NCBI GenBank assembly: GCA_029959085.1
Contig: JARWIR010000011.1
Coordinates: 13,269,840-13,333,839, forward strand
Reading direction: 5' to 3'
DNA length: 64,000 bases
Origin: Nemophila menziesii
Lineage: Eukaryota > Streptophyta > Magnoliopsida > Boraginales > Hydrophyllaceae
The notes beneath the pieces are model-generated. The model saw nothing but the letters and a program-made list of their open reading frames with translations, made no database searches and was not told the DNA's origin. Positions 43,232-53,859 of this stretch are shown piece by piece (positions within the stretch are counted from its first letter, which is position 1; each line of letters opens with the position of its first letter). Position numbers and translations under genes: made by a program.

Positions 43232-43292
43232 AAAGAAGATGCGTTAGTTTCGGTGCCGCTCTTGCTAGAGAGATTCCTTTAATATTCCCTTT

Positions 43293-45302
43293 TCAGCATT
43301 CATAATTTAAGAGGCCAATTAGGCCTTCGGTGATCATAGAAAAAAGTAAAGGAGAAAGCGGGTCCCCTTGCCTAATTCCACATTCGGTTTTGAATTTTCC
43401 TAGTCTTTCTCCATTGACTTTGACCTGAAAGGACACCGTAGATATGCAATTATAGATCCAGTTTCTCCATTTCTCCGAAAAGCCTAACTTTTTAAGCATC
43501 TCCATTAGAAAATCCCAATTTACCAAATCGTAAGCCTTTTCCATATCGACTTTCACCACTCCGTAGTGTTTATTTGATTTTCTCTTGTTTTTCATAAAGA
43601 AGCCAATTTCTTGGGCTATGATGATATTATCTTGTATGCTTCTCCCTTTTATAAAGGCGGATTGAGTGGGTGAGATGATGTCATTCATAATCGGCCAGAG
43701 TCTATTAGCCAAATTTTTTGCGATTATCTTGTAACTAAAGTTGATGCACGATATTGGCCTATAATCCTTAATTGTCGATTGTGTGTCTCCTTTAGGTACA
43801 AGCGTGATAAGGGTATCATTTATTTTGTCAAGTGGCTTATTGTTAATAAAAAATTCCAAGACCATATTCAACACGTCTTGTTTCACAATCTCCCAGAATT
43901 CTTGATAATACTTACCTGTAAAACCATCCGGCCTTGGGGATTTAGACCCCGCCATGCCAAAAACTGCTTGTCTAACTTCCTCCATATCTGGAACTCGTGT
44001 TAATATCTCATTAGTAGCATCATCAATTTTTAGGGGTGTATGAGATGCTACTTCCTCTATATCCAAACATTGTTTCTTTTTTCCCGTGCTAATGAAATGT
44101 TCTTGAATGATGCTTTTAACTTCCTCTGGATCTTCATGCACCTGTCCATCAATGTCTTTCAAGGAAATGATACGGTTAATATTTCTTCTTAGCGTCGTTT
44201 TTGCAAAGAAATATTTGGTATTCTTGTCTCCATGTTTGATATGTAAGTCTCTAGCTTTGTCCTCCCTAAATTTCTCCTCTTGTATCCATAGATTTTCCAA
44301 CTCTTTCCTAATCAGACATTCTTTTTCCAACAGCTCCTCGGTTGGTTTTTGATCTTGAAGTTTCTCGAGCATTTCTTGATATTTATTTATGAGTTTACGA
44401 TTATTACAGAAGACCTTACGACTCCAACCTGTAAGTGCCAGGCTTGTTGCATCTTTCTTATCCACAAAATTTATAATATTATCCGTATTTCGAAATTCAT
44501 TCCATGCTTTGTCAACCACATCTCTACGTTGTAAATTTTCTAACCACCTCGACTCAAACATAAAGTACCTCTTGTTATTATTTGGCTTAAAACACCTTGA
44601 AATAATAAGGGGCGAGTGGTCAGATCCAATGGCTGGCGGTACTTTGACTATCGCTTCAGGAAATAAACTATACCACGAATCATTAACTAGTCCCCTGTCA
44701 AGTCTTTCTTTTATATTTTCCGAACCTTTGCGTTTATTTGTCCATGTGAAATGACAGCCCTTTGTCGGTATATCAATTAAATTATTCTTATTTATAAACT
44801 CGTTAAAACGAAACATTCTTTCAAAGTTAGCCGGTACATTACCTTGCTTTTCAGAAGATTTTGCAATCTCATTGAAGTCTCCGACCACCATTATAGGTCC
44901 TTTGCTCAACTCCATCCATTTCGTTATATTTTGAAATATTCTTTCCCTTTTAGTTTGATCGTTAGGTGCATGGACAACAATGAGATTCCAAGGGTTGTTG
45001 TTAGCTTCGGATATGTTGCAAATAATATAACTCGAACACGAAATAATAATTTTAACATTAAAACACTCCTTCCAAGCTAAGGTAATGCCCCCAGACCTAA
45101 ACGCTCTTCCCCCGGGGTTCACTACATATTTATTTTTGAAGGCACTCAAAAAGCTACATGATTTCACATCCTTACTCCTAATCTTAGCTTCTAATAAACA
45201 TAGAAAAGACACGTTAAACTTCGCAATGAGGGACTTTATCATATTTCTTGTCAGGGGTGCCCTAGCCCCTTGACAGTTCCAAATAAGGAGATTATACATC
45301 AT
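43293..45302 (-). CDS. LINE ORF2, endonuclease and RT N-terminal part
   Basis: This is 669 open codons. Residues 1-230 are the apurinic-type endonuclease that nicks the target. It has LIWNCQGARAPLT, LCLLEAKI, VVGDFNEI, LDRGLVND and GSDHSPLI. Residues about 370-669 are RT: LVPKGDTQSTIKDYRPISC, SAFIKGRSIQDNIIIA, VKVDMEKAYDLVNWDFL and GIRQGDPLSPLLF. A TGA at 43293-43295 ends the frame, but the same frame then continues as far as FADDALFF. The ATG overlaps the end of the preceding 199-codon frame by 11 bases, which suggests coupled or leaky translation of ORF2. Confidence 0.88.
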   Translation of the reverse strand: MMYNLLIWNCQGARAPLTRNMIKSLIAKFNVSFLCLLEAKIRSKDVKSCSFLSAFKNKYVVNPGGRAFRSGGITLAWKECFNVKIIISCSSYIICNISEANNNPWNLIVVHAPNDQTKRERIFQNITKWMELSKGPIMVVGDFNEIAKSSEKQGNVPANFERMFRFNEFINKNNLIDIPTKGCHFTWTNKRKGSENIKERLDRGLVNDSWYSLFPEAIVKVPPAIGSDHSPLIISRCFKPNNNKRYFMFESRWLENLQRRDVVDKAWNEFRNTDNIINFVDKKDATSLALTGWSRKVFCNNRKLINKYQEMLEKLQDQKPTEELLEKECLIRKELENLWIQEEKFREDKARDLHIKHGDKNTKYFFAKTTLRRNINRIISLKDIDGQVHEDPEEVKSIIQEHFISTGKKKQCLDIEEVASHTPLKIDDATNEILTRVPDMEEVRQAVFGMAGSKSPRPDGFTGKYYQEFWEIVKQDVLNMVLEFFINNKPLDKINDTLITLVPKGDTQSTIKDYRPISCINFSYKIIAKNLANRLWPIMNDIISPTQSAFIKGRSIQDNIIIAQEIGFFMKNKRKSNKHYGVVKVDMEKAYDLVNWDFLMEMLKKLGFSEKWRNWIYNCISTVSFQVKVNGERLGKFKTECGIRQGDPLSPLLFSMITEGLIGLLNYEC

Positions 45303-45891
45303 TTCCGGCCGCTTCTATTCCGGGCTGGCCGCTACCCATCTTTTGATAAAGTCCGATGTTTTCCTTCACAGGCCTGGCCTGGGTACTTCCATCGTCCTCC
45401 GAATCCGAGCTCTCGATATCTTCACCCCTCAAGTGTCCATCACAATTTGGTGCGCTGCAGTAGTAGTATCTTCGATTTTCCATCCCATTTTCCACTACTT
45501 CGTTTGGACCACACACATTGAAATATTCAAATCCCACAAATTGATTCTTGATTTCCCCATAACTCACTAGTAGCTCGTCAAGAAAATTCCTCGCCTCTTC
45601 AATTCTTCTTCCCAAGTTATTCACATCTTCTAAACAAACCTTCTTTTTACTCCCTTGATCATTGAAACCTGCTGGTGCTTCCTTCCTCTTCAAGTCATTT
45701 GGCCACGTAATTTTTTTGAAAGTAGTAGCGACTCGCATTCTAGGTGTTTTATAGGCTTTTTGAAAGTAGTCCTCCTCTTGTCTTGGATGTTGGCTAATGT
45801 GAACGGATTGAGAGTTAGCCGATTCTTCCTCAGGTTCATAGTCCTCTTGAAACTCCTGGTCTTCAATCATAATTGCCTTCCCCTTATCCAT
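45292..45891 (-). CDS. Second part of LINE ORF1 (or separate small ORF)
   Basis: This is 199 codons, acidic and polar, with no known domain: MDKGKAIMIEDQEF, later EARNFLDELLVSYGEIK and a CSAPNCDGH patch. It is in the same frame as the preceding ORF1 segment, separated only by one TAA (45907-45909) and five codons. The simplest reading is one ORF1 with a nonsense mutation. A separate ORF or stop read-through remains possible. It ends 11 bases inside ORF2. Confidence 0.6.
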   Translation of the reverse strand: MDKGKAIMIEDQEFQEDYEPEEESANSQSVHISQHPRQEEDYFQKAYKTPRMRVATTFKKITWPNDLKRKEAPAGFNDQGSKKKVCLEDVNNLGRRIEEARNFLDELLVSYGEIKNQFVGFEYFNVCGPNEVVENGMENRRYYYCSAPNCDGHLRGEDIESSDSEDDGSTQARPVKENIGLYQKMGSGQPGIEAAGNDV

Positions 45892-45906
45892 CCTCCTTAT
45901 ATTTGC

Positions 45907-47097
45907 TTATGTACTTCCTTCCTTACCCATCATAACCTGTGTTTGAAAAGGTTGAAACCCCGCTCTTCTCGCGTTAGCCTGACCACTGAAATCATCGTAT
46001 AGTATAACACCATTATCATTATAAATCTTATTTCCAACTTGTTGATCATAAAGTCTGTAGTAGGAGTTCGCCAAGAGCTCTTCGTTTTTGAGATATAGAG
46101 TTTCGCTATCGATCTCCGCTTCCCTGGCGTATAAGATTTCCATGATAGTTTGATTGCTAATAATAATACTATCCCCAAAGTCACCCATCTCCATCTGAAG
46201 AATAGTGAACAAAGAAGGGAATTTTCCAAAGGTTATTTCAATGGCCCCAGTATCATAATCTTGGTAGCGCATCAGCTCAGCAAAAGCAAGAGAGTTTTCT
46301 CTCTTTCTTTTAGATGACTCTCCAATTTCTTTCGCAGACGAAGTTCCACCCTCATTTTTCCCTTTCGTGCTCGTGTTGTTAAGGTCGAAATTCACATTGA
46401 TTCCTGTGACAATATGGTCTCTTCCTCCATCGTTTGATTTATCATCGTCTTCATCATTATTATTTCTTCTGAAGGGAAAGAAACGAATCACTTCATCGAA
46501 TACGCCCCACCTATCCCTCTTTCTTATTAAGTGCTGTATCTTATCTTCATTTCTTACTGTAGTTTCGCGATTCCAATTGAAGAATCTATGAGAATCATCA
46601 GTCCATTTGGGTCTAACCATTCCCACAGTGCAGGTACCTTTGTTGTGCCCCAAATAGCCGCAGTTATAGCAGAATAAGCCCAAGTTTTCATACCTAAATG
46701 CCACCCAAGCAGCGCCTTCAAGTTGTTCAACAAACACTCCAGTCTTGATCGAATTAAGAGTACTAAATTTGACTCTGAACCGTAGAAATTCTACCCGAGT
46801 TGCATCATTTGCAGGAAAATCAACTTCCTCCACACTCCCAATGTAGTTTCCAAGTGTTTCAATTGTTTCAATCGAGTTTTGAGATGAAGCTAAGCCATAT
46901 ACTCTCACCCATGAGTACGAGTTCACCAAGTCGAGATCACTATAGGTCACGTTGTTGTCCCATTTACACAACAGCACGTGCATTGATTGAACTAAGCATG
47001 GACGAAGGAACCAAAGCCTTTCTGCTTCCTCAGGGTCCTCCATGGTAATTTTGAAAACATTGTTGCTGATTTCTTCGAAGAGAATCCTGCAATTCAC
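45907..47097 (-). CDS. LINE ORF1 (DUF4283-like, CCHC zinc knuckle)
   Basis: This is the RNA-binding protein of the LINE, with 396 open codons. The first 150 residues carry the DUF4283-type fold (VFKITMEDPEEAERLWFLRPCL, then WVRVYGLASS and GNYIGSVEEVDF). A single CCHC knuckle follows, CYNCGYLGHNKGTC (CX2CX4HX4C). After that comes a charged C-terminal region with KRKREN. The real start is upstream at 47299 (next entry). The two parts are separated by a run of 7 G that would be in frame with 6. Confidence 0.85.
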   Translation of the reverse strand: MNCRILFEEISNNVFKITMEDPEEAERLWFLRPCLVQSMHVLLCKWDNNVTYSDLDLVNSYSWVRVYGLASSQNSIETIETLGNYIGSVEEVDFPANDATRVEFLRFRVKFSTLNSIKTGVFVEQLEGAAWVAFRYENLGLFCYNCGYLGHNKGTCTVGMVRPKWTDDSHRFFNWNRETTVRNEDKIQHLIRKRDRWGVFDEVIRFFPFRRNNNDEDDDKSNDGGRDHIVTGINVNFDLNNTSTKGKNEGGTSSAKEIGESSKRKRENSLAFAELMRYQDYDTGAIEITFGKFPSLFTILQMEMGDFGDSIIISNQTIMEILYAREAEIDSETLYLKNEELLANSYYRLYDQQVGNKIYNDNGVILYDDFSGQANARRAGFQPFQTQVMMGKEGST

Positions 47098-47299
47098 CCC
47101 CCCATGAATCTAACACCGCTTTGCGAAAAACACCAAGTGAGAAAACCCTAGTTGATATGACTTTCGCAATGAAAACAAAATCATCAGCTCTAGTTCTCAC
47201 AGCTGCAGATTTTGTCGCAAGAGAAAGGACTACAAACTTCTTTATGGTATCGTTTTTAGTTTTAGCTAGTGGAAGGTCATGATTGTCTGTGTTCGCCAT
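47095..47299 (-). pseudogene. LINE ORF1, N-terminal start segment
   Basis: The ATG at 47297-47299 opens MANTDNHDLPLAKTKNDTI, then VFSLGVFRKAVLDSWG, the usual beginning of a DUF4283 LINE protein. Its frame leaves ORF1 at the C7 run (plus strand, 47097-47103). A one-base shift there joins it to the 45907-47097 frame. Confidence 0.7.
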
Positions 47300-48746
47300 T
47301 TTTGCAGAGTGTAAGTAGGAAGGTTTGAGTAAGAAATGCTGATTGAAAATTTTTGTGTGGTGAAACCAGCGTGAGCCAAGGCTATATATAGGCCTCCAAA
47401 GTTCAGTTTCCTGTTGTTTAATCTTCCATAAGAAATGATTGAGGAATAATCTTGCCAATTGGCATGACATTAGGCATCTCGAGATAGCTTCATTCTTGAT
47501 AAACACAAATATAGTCTGATACGTATCACGCTTGGAATAAAAAAAACCAAAGAAACTTCTCACAGCAGCCTTGTAGCGTGAGTATCTTTACAAAACCCTT
47601 AGGTTTTATATCTATATCATATAATAATACTAGCCAAGGAATCTTGTTGTCTAGATATAATAAACTGGCCAATGGGGTCATTATTTTCTTTTTGTTGCAG
47701 AAGGAAAACTTGCACGGGTTTATCAAATCTTCCAAAAGGTATGTAGAAAGGTCCCATTTATCACAGACTAACATTCCCAGATAACGGGCTTGGACATAAA
47801 ATATCAAAAACAAATTGAAGGCCCAGCTAAAAGACTGACATCTAATGTCCAATATAAATAGATTTCTAAAGACTATCAATTTAGTACGAAGCAAAGTCCA
47901 AAGGTAAAAGATCTAACCTGTCCAACATAAAGGCCCAATTGGGCTCATTAACATAGAGGTTCTACTAGATAAATTAATTTTAGTTCTGGCCCATACCCAG
48001 CCCACAACACGCTTAATAACTTCGTCTTCTTCCTTGTATCCTTGAGAGATCATCCAAAATAAATAGAGGAGACAAAATCCCTTTGCATGTGTTTAAACTT
48101 ATAATATAGTTCCATAATCAGGCTATCAAAGATGTTAATCACCATAGTCGACTTCTTGATCCCATCTCGATCATCCTGCATGTTACAATAGGCCATCACC
48201 ATAGTCAAAAGATGCAATATTTCATTATTAACTCTTGTGATCAACTTTATTTTCTCCCGTATGTTGCACAATTTCGTATTAAAGACCCCATTTACTGTTC
48301 TTCCATGGCAAAATCTTTGAAAAATCCTATGCTGAGATATCGTATGAACCTTGTACAGGACAAAGGTCTTCGTATGGAAGGAGAATTCCGGTCCAAAAAG
48401 CCATCCCGAAATCTCCATATAACCAATCCAAACTACAGTGCATGTGATCACAGACCACCATAAAAGACAGAGCACAGGACGAGAGAGGAGGAGAGACATA
48501 AACACAAACACACCCCATATGTACATAACACACTTCCTAACCCACTTGAAATAGACGGAAAAAGAAGTAGATAGAAGGAAAAGGGAAAGCAAAACAACTG
48601 ACGGAACCCATAACCAAGAAATCATGAATAAAGAAGAAGAGATCAAAGAGATTAGATGAAAGGGAAAAGTTTGATTTTAGGCAGAGGAATGTTGACTAAA
48701 AGAGAGAGCATGTTGACTAAAAGAGAGAGCTCCAAGGGGATAGTAT
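47300..48746 (-). other. LINE 5' untranslated region
   Basis: This is about 1.45 kb before ORF1 and presumably contains the internal promoter. A 199-codon open frame (48050-48646, minus) begins with a hydrophobic stretch, but I recognise no family and count it as chance. At 48691-48730 a 21-base unit (gttgactaaaagagagagca and one more base) is repeated twice in tandem, right at the 5' end. Confidence 0.55.
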
Positions 48747-48984
48747 ACCTATATCTCTTTTTGATTAGAGCCTTCCACTCAATACTATCTTCATTATCTC
48801 GTGGATGTAAGATGCACGCTTGGATAAACCAAACATTTTGGGACATGCGACTACCAGAATTTCGGTTCCTCTAAAACCACTTATAGTTAGCAAAAAAATT
48901 TCCATTTTATTCTATATTTATAGATCCTCATTCCACACATCGTACAAGAAACCTTTTTCTCTCTAAAATTCCTTCAAGCTTTTC

Positions 48985-49125
48985 TATTAATCAGCCGCAA
49001 CTCATACTCATTCGAAAATGATGGATTAATTTACGCATATGTGGTATGTTATGATTGGAGTAAGGGTGCAGAAAACTATAACTCCATCAACTGCAAAGGT
49101 CAACATTTTCCTACATTTACCACAG
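48985..49125 (+). pseudogene. RAE1 (WD40 mRNA-export factor) exon fragment
   Basis: RAE1 is a WD40 protein at the nuclear pore that helps mRNA export. The plus strand encodes NDGLIYAYVVCYDWSKGAEN, then after one extra base STAKVNIFLHLPQ. It is followed exactly by a donor site (CAG|GTAAAT at 49125/49126). This is the last WD40 region of RAE1, known to read like DGSIFAYAVCYDWSKGAEN and IFLHLPQ. Further left, a QPQLI stretch and a frame change may be the preceding residues. No other exon was found. Retention of the splice donor indicates a DNA-level copy. Confidence 0.8.
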
Positions 49126-50136
49126 GTAAATTCAAGCGTGATTGACCTGTAGAATTTTAGAGATTAGATTGTTGGCCTAAAGAAACTAGTAGAATTCTTG
49201 GTCCTTCAAAAGGACCTCAAAAATTTAAAATGTCGAATCTACCCTCAATAGTATAAATACTCATTATAAAACCATTCCAGCCTCTTCATTTTCTCATTTC
49301 GCAGATATACTTTCTCTCTCATCTCTCTCCAAACTATCCTCTTCCTCTCTCGCCGCACTCACCGACGGCGAAACTCATAAAAAATCAAGCCGGCGAAAAC
49401 TAAAAAGAAGGTTGAATCTACTAATAATCCGTATTATTCAGGTAACAATCGTGATTACCGTTCTATTTCAGTTATTTACAGTGATTCGAAGCCATAAAAA
49501 GCATGAAACGCCCTGTTTTGAAGTTGCTCGTTGAAATAATACACGATAAGCGAACTTACGAGCACTATATAGTGTACTACGGAATTCCTGAGTATCAATA
49601 CTCCATATATTCAACTGGGTGTTTCATGTTTGGTGTTTAATAGACCGTATTTGTATTATATTTTGTGTTATTCCATAGATTTGTTGTTTACTAAAACTCA
49701 GCAATTTCCGGGGCTCTAGATTCTCTTTTATGTTGTGTATTTTGTGTTTATGACCTAGATCTATGTTTAAGTGCATATATTGTTTAGTGTTTAGAGAATC
49801 TAATACATCATAGAGTGAAAAACTAGGGTTTTGTACATTACTTAGCTTTCTGTAGGAAAAAAACCCTGACTACTCAGCATTTCATTTACGTCACTAAAAG
49901 ATCAGAGTACTCTGAGTATAATGTACGTATGCTCGTCTATCGATCAATATGAATAATATTAAGTACTCTGTATTATTAATGAGTTCAATACATGAAATAT
50001 AGAAACTTATCAAACAAAAATAAACACATTTTAAAACGCTGAGTATTAAACCGTATACCACATAAAACATAGAATACTACATATGTTAAAGGCCGAAAGT
50101 AGCACATAACATATTTAATGTCTATTGTATTGCAGA
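49126..50136 (+). other. 5' region of the Ulp1-type gene with subterminal repeats
   Basis: A TATA-like 'tataaata' at 49251-49258 is followed by a CT-rich leader (49300-49360) and a possible first exon ending CAG|GTAACA near 49440. A long intron-like part ends with TTGCAG at 50135. Within it, 49865-50060 has several copies of ACTCAG/GAGTA-type words (CAGAGTACTCTGAGTATAAT at 49902-49921, and others). These resemble the subterminal repeats on the other side of the gene (53860-54303). Confidence 0.45.
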
Positions 50137-50985
50137 ATGGGACAAAGCGTTATACAATACCGATCGACTCTTAATGCTTTGTTGGAGATAATGAAGCTTC
50201 ATGGATTTGCTTAGGAGCACCTATCTGAGTCCCATGCACGCCGTTCAGCAGAATTTGGAGAGGATTATTCGACATTAGGGCAAGAACTAAACACCTTAGG
50301 AAGTCCGACTTAGTTATAAAACAGGTGATAGACTGCTACTCTGGCGAAAGTCATTGTTTCGTGATTGGGGGAAGAAAGCTAAAGATTACTGAGTGAGAGG
50401 TTAGGATAATATTAGGGCTAGAATATGGATTTGATCACTTACCTACGATGTTGAATAACAATGAAAACAACTGGACGACATGGTACCTGATGATATTTAG
50501 AGATGTAGACGTTATGACCTCCAAACACATCAAAAGGAGGATAAAAGATATATTACGAGCCTACACTAGTATAGAGCTTACAGTGGAAGCAAATGAGGAT
50601 ATGGCCAAGTTACTATCCATCCTTACATTAACCACTCGATGCATGACAAAAAGGAATTACCAAGCAACTCAGCAACATATAGCCATATGCCAGGACTTGG
50701 ACAACTTAAAGAATTATAACTGGGCATCAGAGATTCTCCAGTACATCCTGACCTCCATTAGAAAGTGCTCAGATACAATGCGTGTTAAAGGAGGCTTACT
50801 TGTGATACGTGTACGATGTTGTCTTTTTGAATGAATAAAACAAAATGATAATCATATACTAATGTGTTTGATCTTGTAATTGTAGCCATGGTTGTTTGAA
50901 CATGTGAATGTTGGAACAATAAAGGATCCAGAGGCACCCTGAGGTGCCTTATGTGGGAATACATGATAGGTGCCAAGTGAATTGA
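50137..50985 (+). pseudogene. Ulp1-type transposon gene copy 2: N-terminal domain
   Basis: ATG at 50137 follows an intron acceptor (MGQSVIQYRSTLNALLEIMK). After a frame change, KHLRKSDLVIKQVIDCYSGE and GGRKLKIT continue into the domain at 50448-50834 (DLDNLKNYNWASEILQYIL). An intron then seems to start after LLVI and to end at 50887 (TTGTAG). It is followed by PWLFEHVNVGTIKDPEAP, the typical end of this domain in plant transposon proteins with Ulp1 peptidases (DUF1985-like). Several stops are present. The closest relative in the window is 21141-21850. Confidence 0.65.
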
Positions 50986-51116
50986 TATACGTTCAGTAAA
51001 AAAGAAGAAGGTTAAAAATATCTATAAACACCTTAATAAACTGAATATCATAAAAATCATGTGATGGAATTATCTATATCTTGTTTGTATGCTTTTAATA
51101 GGTAAAGAAAAGGGGG

Positions 51117-52526
51117 TTAGTGTCTACAGAGGCAGAAATGGGGTGGATGGCTGCGTATGTAGAAAACATCATTGAGAACAACAATGCAAACAACATTGAA
51201 AACAACAATAAAAACAACATTGAAAACAACGAGGAGGAGGAAAATAATTACGAAGATAATGATGTAGCAATGAATGGGGGAGGGGGTGTTAGAAGCAAAC
51301 AATGGTATGGGTGTGGTTGAAGAAGAAGGGGTAAATGACAACGATGTAGTTAACTCTGCCGAAGATGATATATAGGAGGGGGGAAAGGATGATGTTGAGG
51401 ACGACACGGATATGATTGATGGATGGTTAAACGATAACATGGACGGGTTTATGTGCCACGAATCTGCAGAAAAGGATCAAGCTAATGATAAGGAGAAAGA
51501 ATCTTGTATGGCGGTGGATCCATCAAAAAATTATGTGAATGAGGAAGATGAACATGCGGAACAATCTGGTGATCTTTGCGCATCTAAAATGAGACTGGTA
51601 ACACCAAGAGATGTCTAGAACATAGATGATTTAGTTTGATACAGTGCAGATAACGAACAATCCAATACGAGCCCGGAAGAGGAGATGGATATAGACGACT
51701 TGGTCGAAGATGGACCACCAAGAGGTGGTGAAGATACTGAGAAAAACGACATTGATATCCCGATAGAGACAAGTTTAGACACAGATGACGAGGATAGAAC
51801 ATAAAAATTCCTGAAGTAAGATCATAACCAGCAAAAAAAGAATTAACCAACAAGGATCTAGGACCTGTGATACATGATGCTCAGCCTAGTAGGTGCCAAT
51901 GTGACGGTCCAGGAAAAAATGGAGAAGATTCCACCGATCCAGTAGTATTAATACTGCGAGCGAAATTGGTCGACTCGGCAAACGAATTGAATCTGTTAAT
52001 CGCACAAGTATAAGAGTTGACTGAGGAGCGGAATGGTTATATGGACATGATTGCCACATATCAGGAACAAGATAAATCAGACGAAAAACTTAAGGCTAGG
52101 AACGAGGAGCTGGAGAGAATAATAGAGAGTCTTAGGGATCAAATAAACAAAGAATAAATCTGGTTGAGAGAACTGGATGATACTATTATAGAACAAGAAG
52201 AGAAAATTAAGAAACTAAGAACTCGTAGGGTAAGGCTGGAGGAGAGAAATACGAAATTGGCTAGCGAGGTGGAAGAGAAAGACAAAGAGCTTCAGGATTT
52301 AACCAAGTGGTACAACGAAAGCTTGGATGATTTGAAAAAGTATGAAACCGAGTGCGAAAATCTTAGAGTCGCTGCACAACTTCTTGAAGGACAAAAGGCT
52401 GGTGATCCGTCAGACGTTGGGGTAATTGGTGAAATAAAAACAACAAAAAAGACCAAAATAGTAGCCCGCAGAAGGAGCTATCGATTACACATGCCCGGGT
52501 CAATGCCAAGAAACGTGAAAAAATAA
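51117..52526 (+). pseudogene. Ulp1-type transposon gene copy 2: acidic linker and coiled coil
   Basis: There is an Asn/Glu-rich stretch (NIENNNKNNIENNEEEENN), then a long acidic part (51320-51850) and a helical, charged segment at 52164-52526 with heptad pattern (EQEEKIKKLRTRRVRLEER, EKDKELQDLTKWYNESLDDL). It is collinear with 22006-23072 but continues beyond the breakpoint of copy 1. In-frame stops lie at about 51370, 51616 and 52010. The function of this linker is unknown. Confidence 0.6.
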
Positions 52527-52638
52527 GCGCGCCGCTGCAACAACAAAACAAATGGACTCAGATTTCGTTGAATAACCACCCGTTAAGCACCCTAAAGCTA
52601 CGAAACCAAAAAATTGCGGGATATTACTCAAAAAAAAT

Positions 52639-53740
52639 ATGAAAAACAAGAACACCGTGGCTGATGGAAAATCACAGGAGTCTGATAAATCAAAGGGGAA
52701 AAACATTGTCGAAAGCGAGAAGGAGACTGTAAATGAAGATGCAACACACACAAAAGAGGCTGGCAAATCCGATCCGCAAAAAGCTAAGTCATGGGAAGGC
52801 GAACACTGTGCAGACGAAGCGAAATACAGATGTATGAAGAAAATACCACCAAGCAGACTAAACGAAAAGGTGTGGATGAAGGACGATTCTATGGTGGTGT
52901 CAGGAAATGATGCCTTCAATATTGCTCATAGGGGTAGCCTCGACTTGCAGGTAAATATGATTAAAATTCACACGAAAATGTAATGTTAACATGGTATTAA
53001 TTGTGAAAATACACTTAAACGATACATGTGATTGAGGTAATTCTATTAATGGTAGATGAGGAGTATGGAGGCAAGAATAGGCAAGCACATCGTGGTATAC
53101 CAAAGAGGAATGTGCATGGTAATATCGAAACAACACTTAATATTTATATATAATATTTGTATATAACGCACGCTAATGTAAACTACAAAATGCAAAACAG
53201 GAGTTCATCGATTCGGAAAATATGGAAGCATGTGAATTGTACGTGCTAAGTCCGTCCATGCATAACCACAAGCGATATGCGTACACTCTATTACTAGTGT
53301 TCGTTAACGACGGTGAGTCTGGACATTGGAGCTTGCTGGTATACAAGAGGGAACAAAAAGCGTTCCTTCATTAAAACTCAATAAAGCCGAAAAATGCCAA
53401 CTCCATAGGCGCAAAAACTCAACAAACAACAACCAGGTATCGAAAATTCATGGTGGACAATGTGTTACGAGCTGAGGATCAAACTAAAGGAAAGAAGTTC
53501 ATATTAACAAACATGTCATCGCCCCAGCAAGAGTAAGGAAGTGTACATTGTGGAGTATTTGTACTCTTATGGGCAAGAAGTTACTACAGAATGGGTGTGA
53601 TCTCACACTACTCCTACAATGCAAAATGTATCGACGAAGACAGGGCATGGATAGTGCAAAGACTATTACGTCACGAAAAAATATTCTTAGAGCATTCAAT
53701 GTAAATGGCGAACAATGTATCTGGTTATGTATTTGATGGT
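52639..53740 (+). pseudogene. Ulp1-type transposon gene copy 2: C48 cysteine peptidase domain
   Basis: C48 peptidases remove SUMO-like modifiers, and related domains occur in plant transposons. Lys/Glu-rich sequence precedes KVWMKDDSMVVSGNDAFNI. After an intron-like gap, 53210-53390 has ELYVLSPSMHNHKRYAYTLL and GESGHWSLLVYKREQKAFLH, with the catalytic His in GHWSLLV. At 53514-53560 is the Cys box, VHCGVFVLLWA, preceded by SSPQQE. The Gln two residues before the stop fits the oxyanion Gln. The Asp is not clear. At least two stops lie between His and Cys. The frame ends about 53740. Confidence 0.72.
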
Positions 53741-53859
53741 GGAGTTGAACTTTTAAGTTGTTTTTTATTATGGTAAACTTTTTTCTGGATAATTGGCTAT
53801 ATATAATGGATTTGATGTTTATGATTAATTATGATAATTTTTTATTAGTATGATGCTTA

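Larger units (their letters stand above)
41119..48746 (-). mobile_element. Nearly full-length plant L1-type LINE
   Basis: On the minus strand this has a 1.45-kb 5' region, ORF1 with a CCHC knuckle, ORF2 with endonuclease, RT, zinc finger and RNase H, and an A-rich 3' end (T-rich 41114-41130 on the plus strand). A 16-base sequence, ACCTATATCTCTTTTT, occurs at both ends (41103-41118 and 48747-48762). It fits the target-site duplication of an L1. Part of it is a T run, so the exact end is uncertain by a few bases. About 7.6 kb long. Confidence 0.85.

Noticed and set aside
45270..45521. Open frames on the plus strand over the LINE
   Set aside because: Antisense of LINE ORF1 and ORF2.
48050..48646. 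198-codon open frame on the minus strand with a hydrophobic N-terminus
   Set aside because: It lies in the LINE 5' untranslated region and matches no family I know. Composition alone can explain it.
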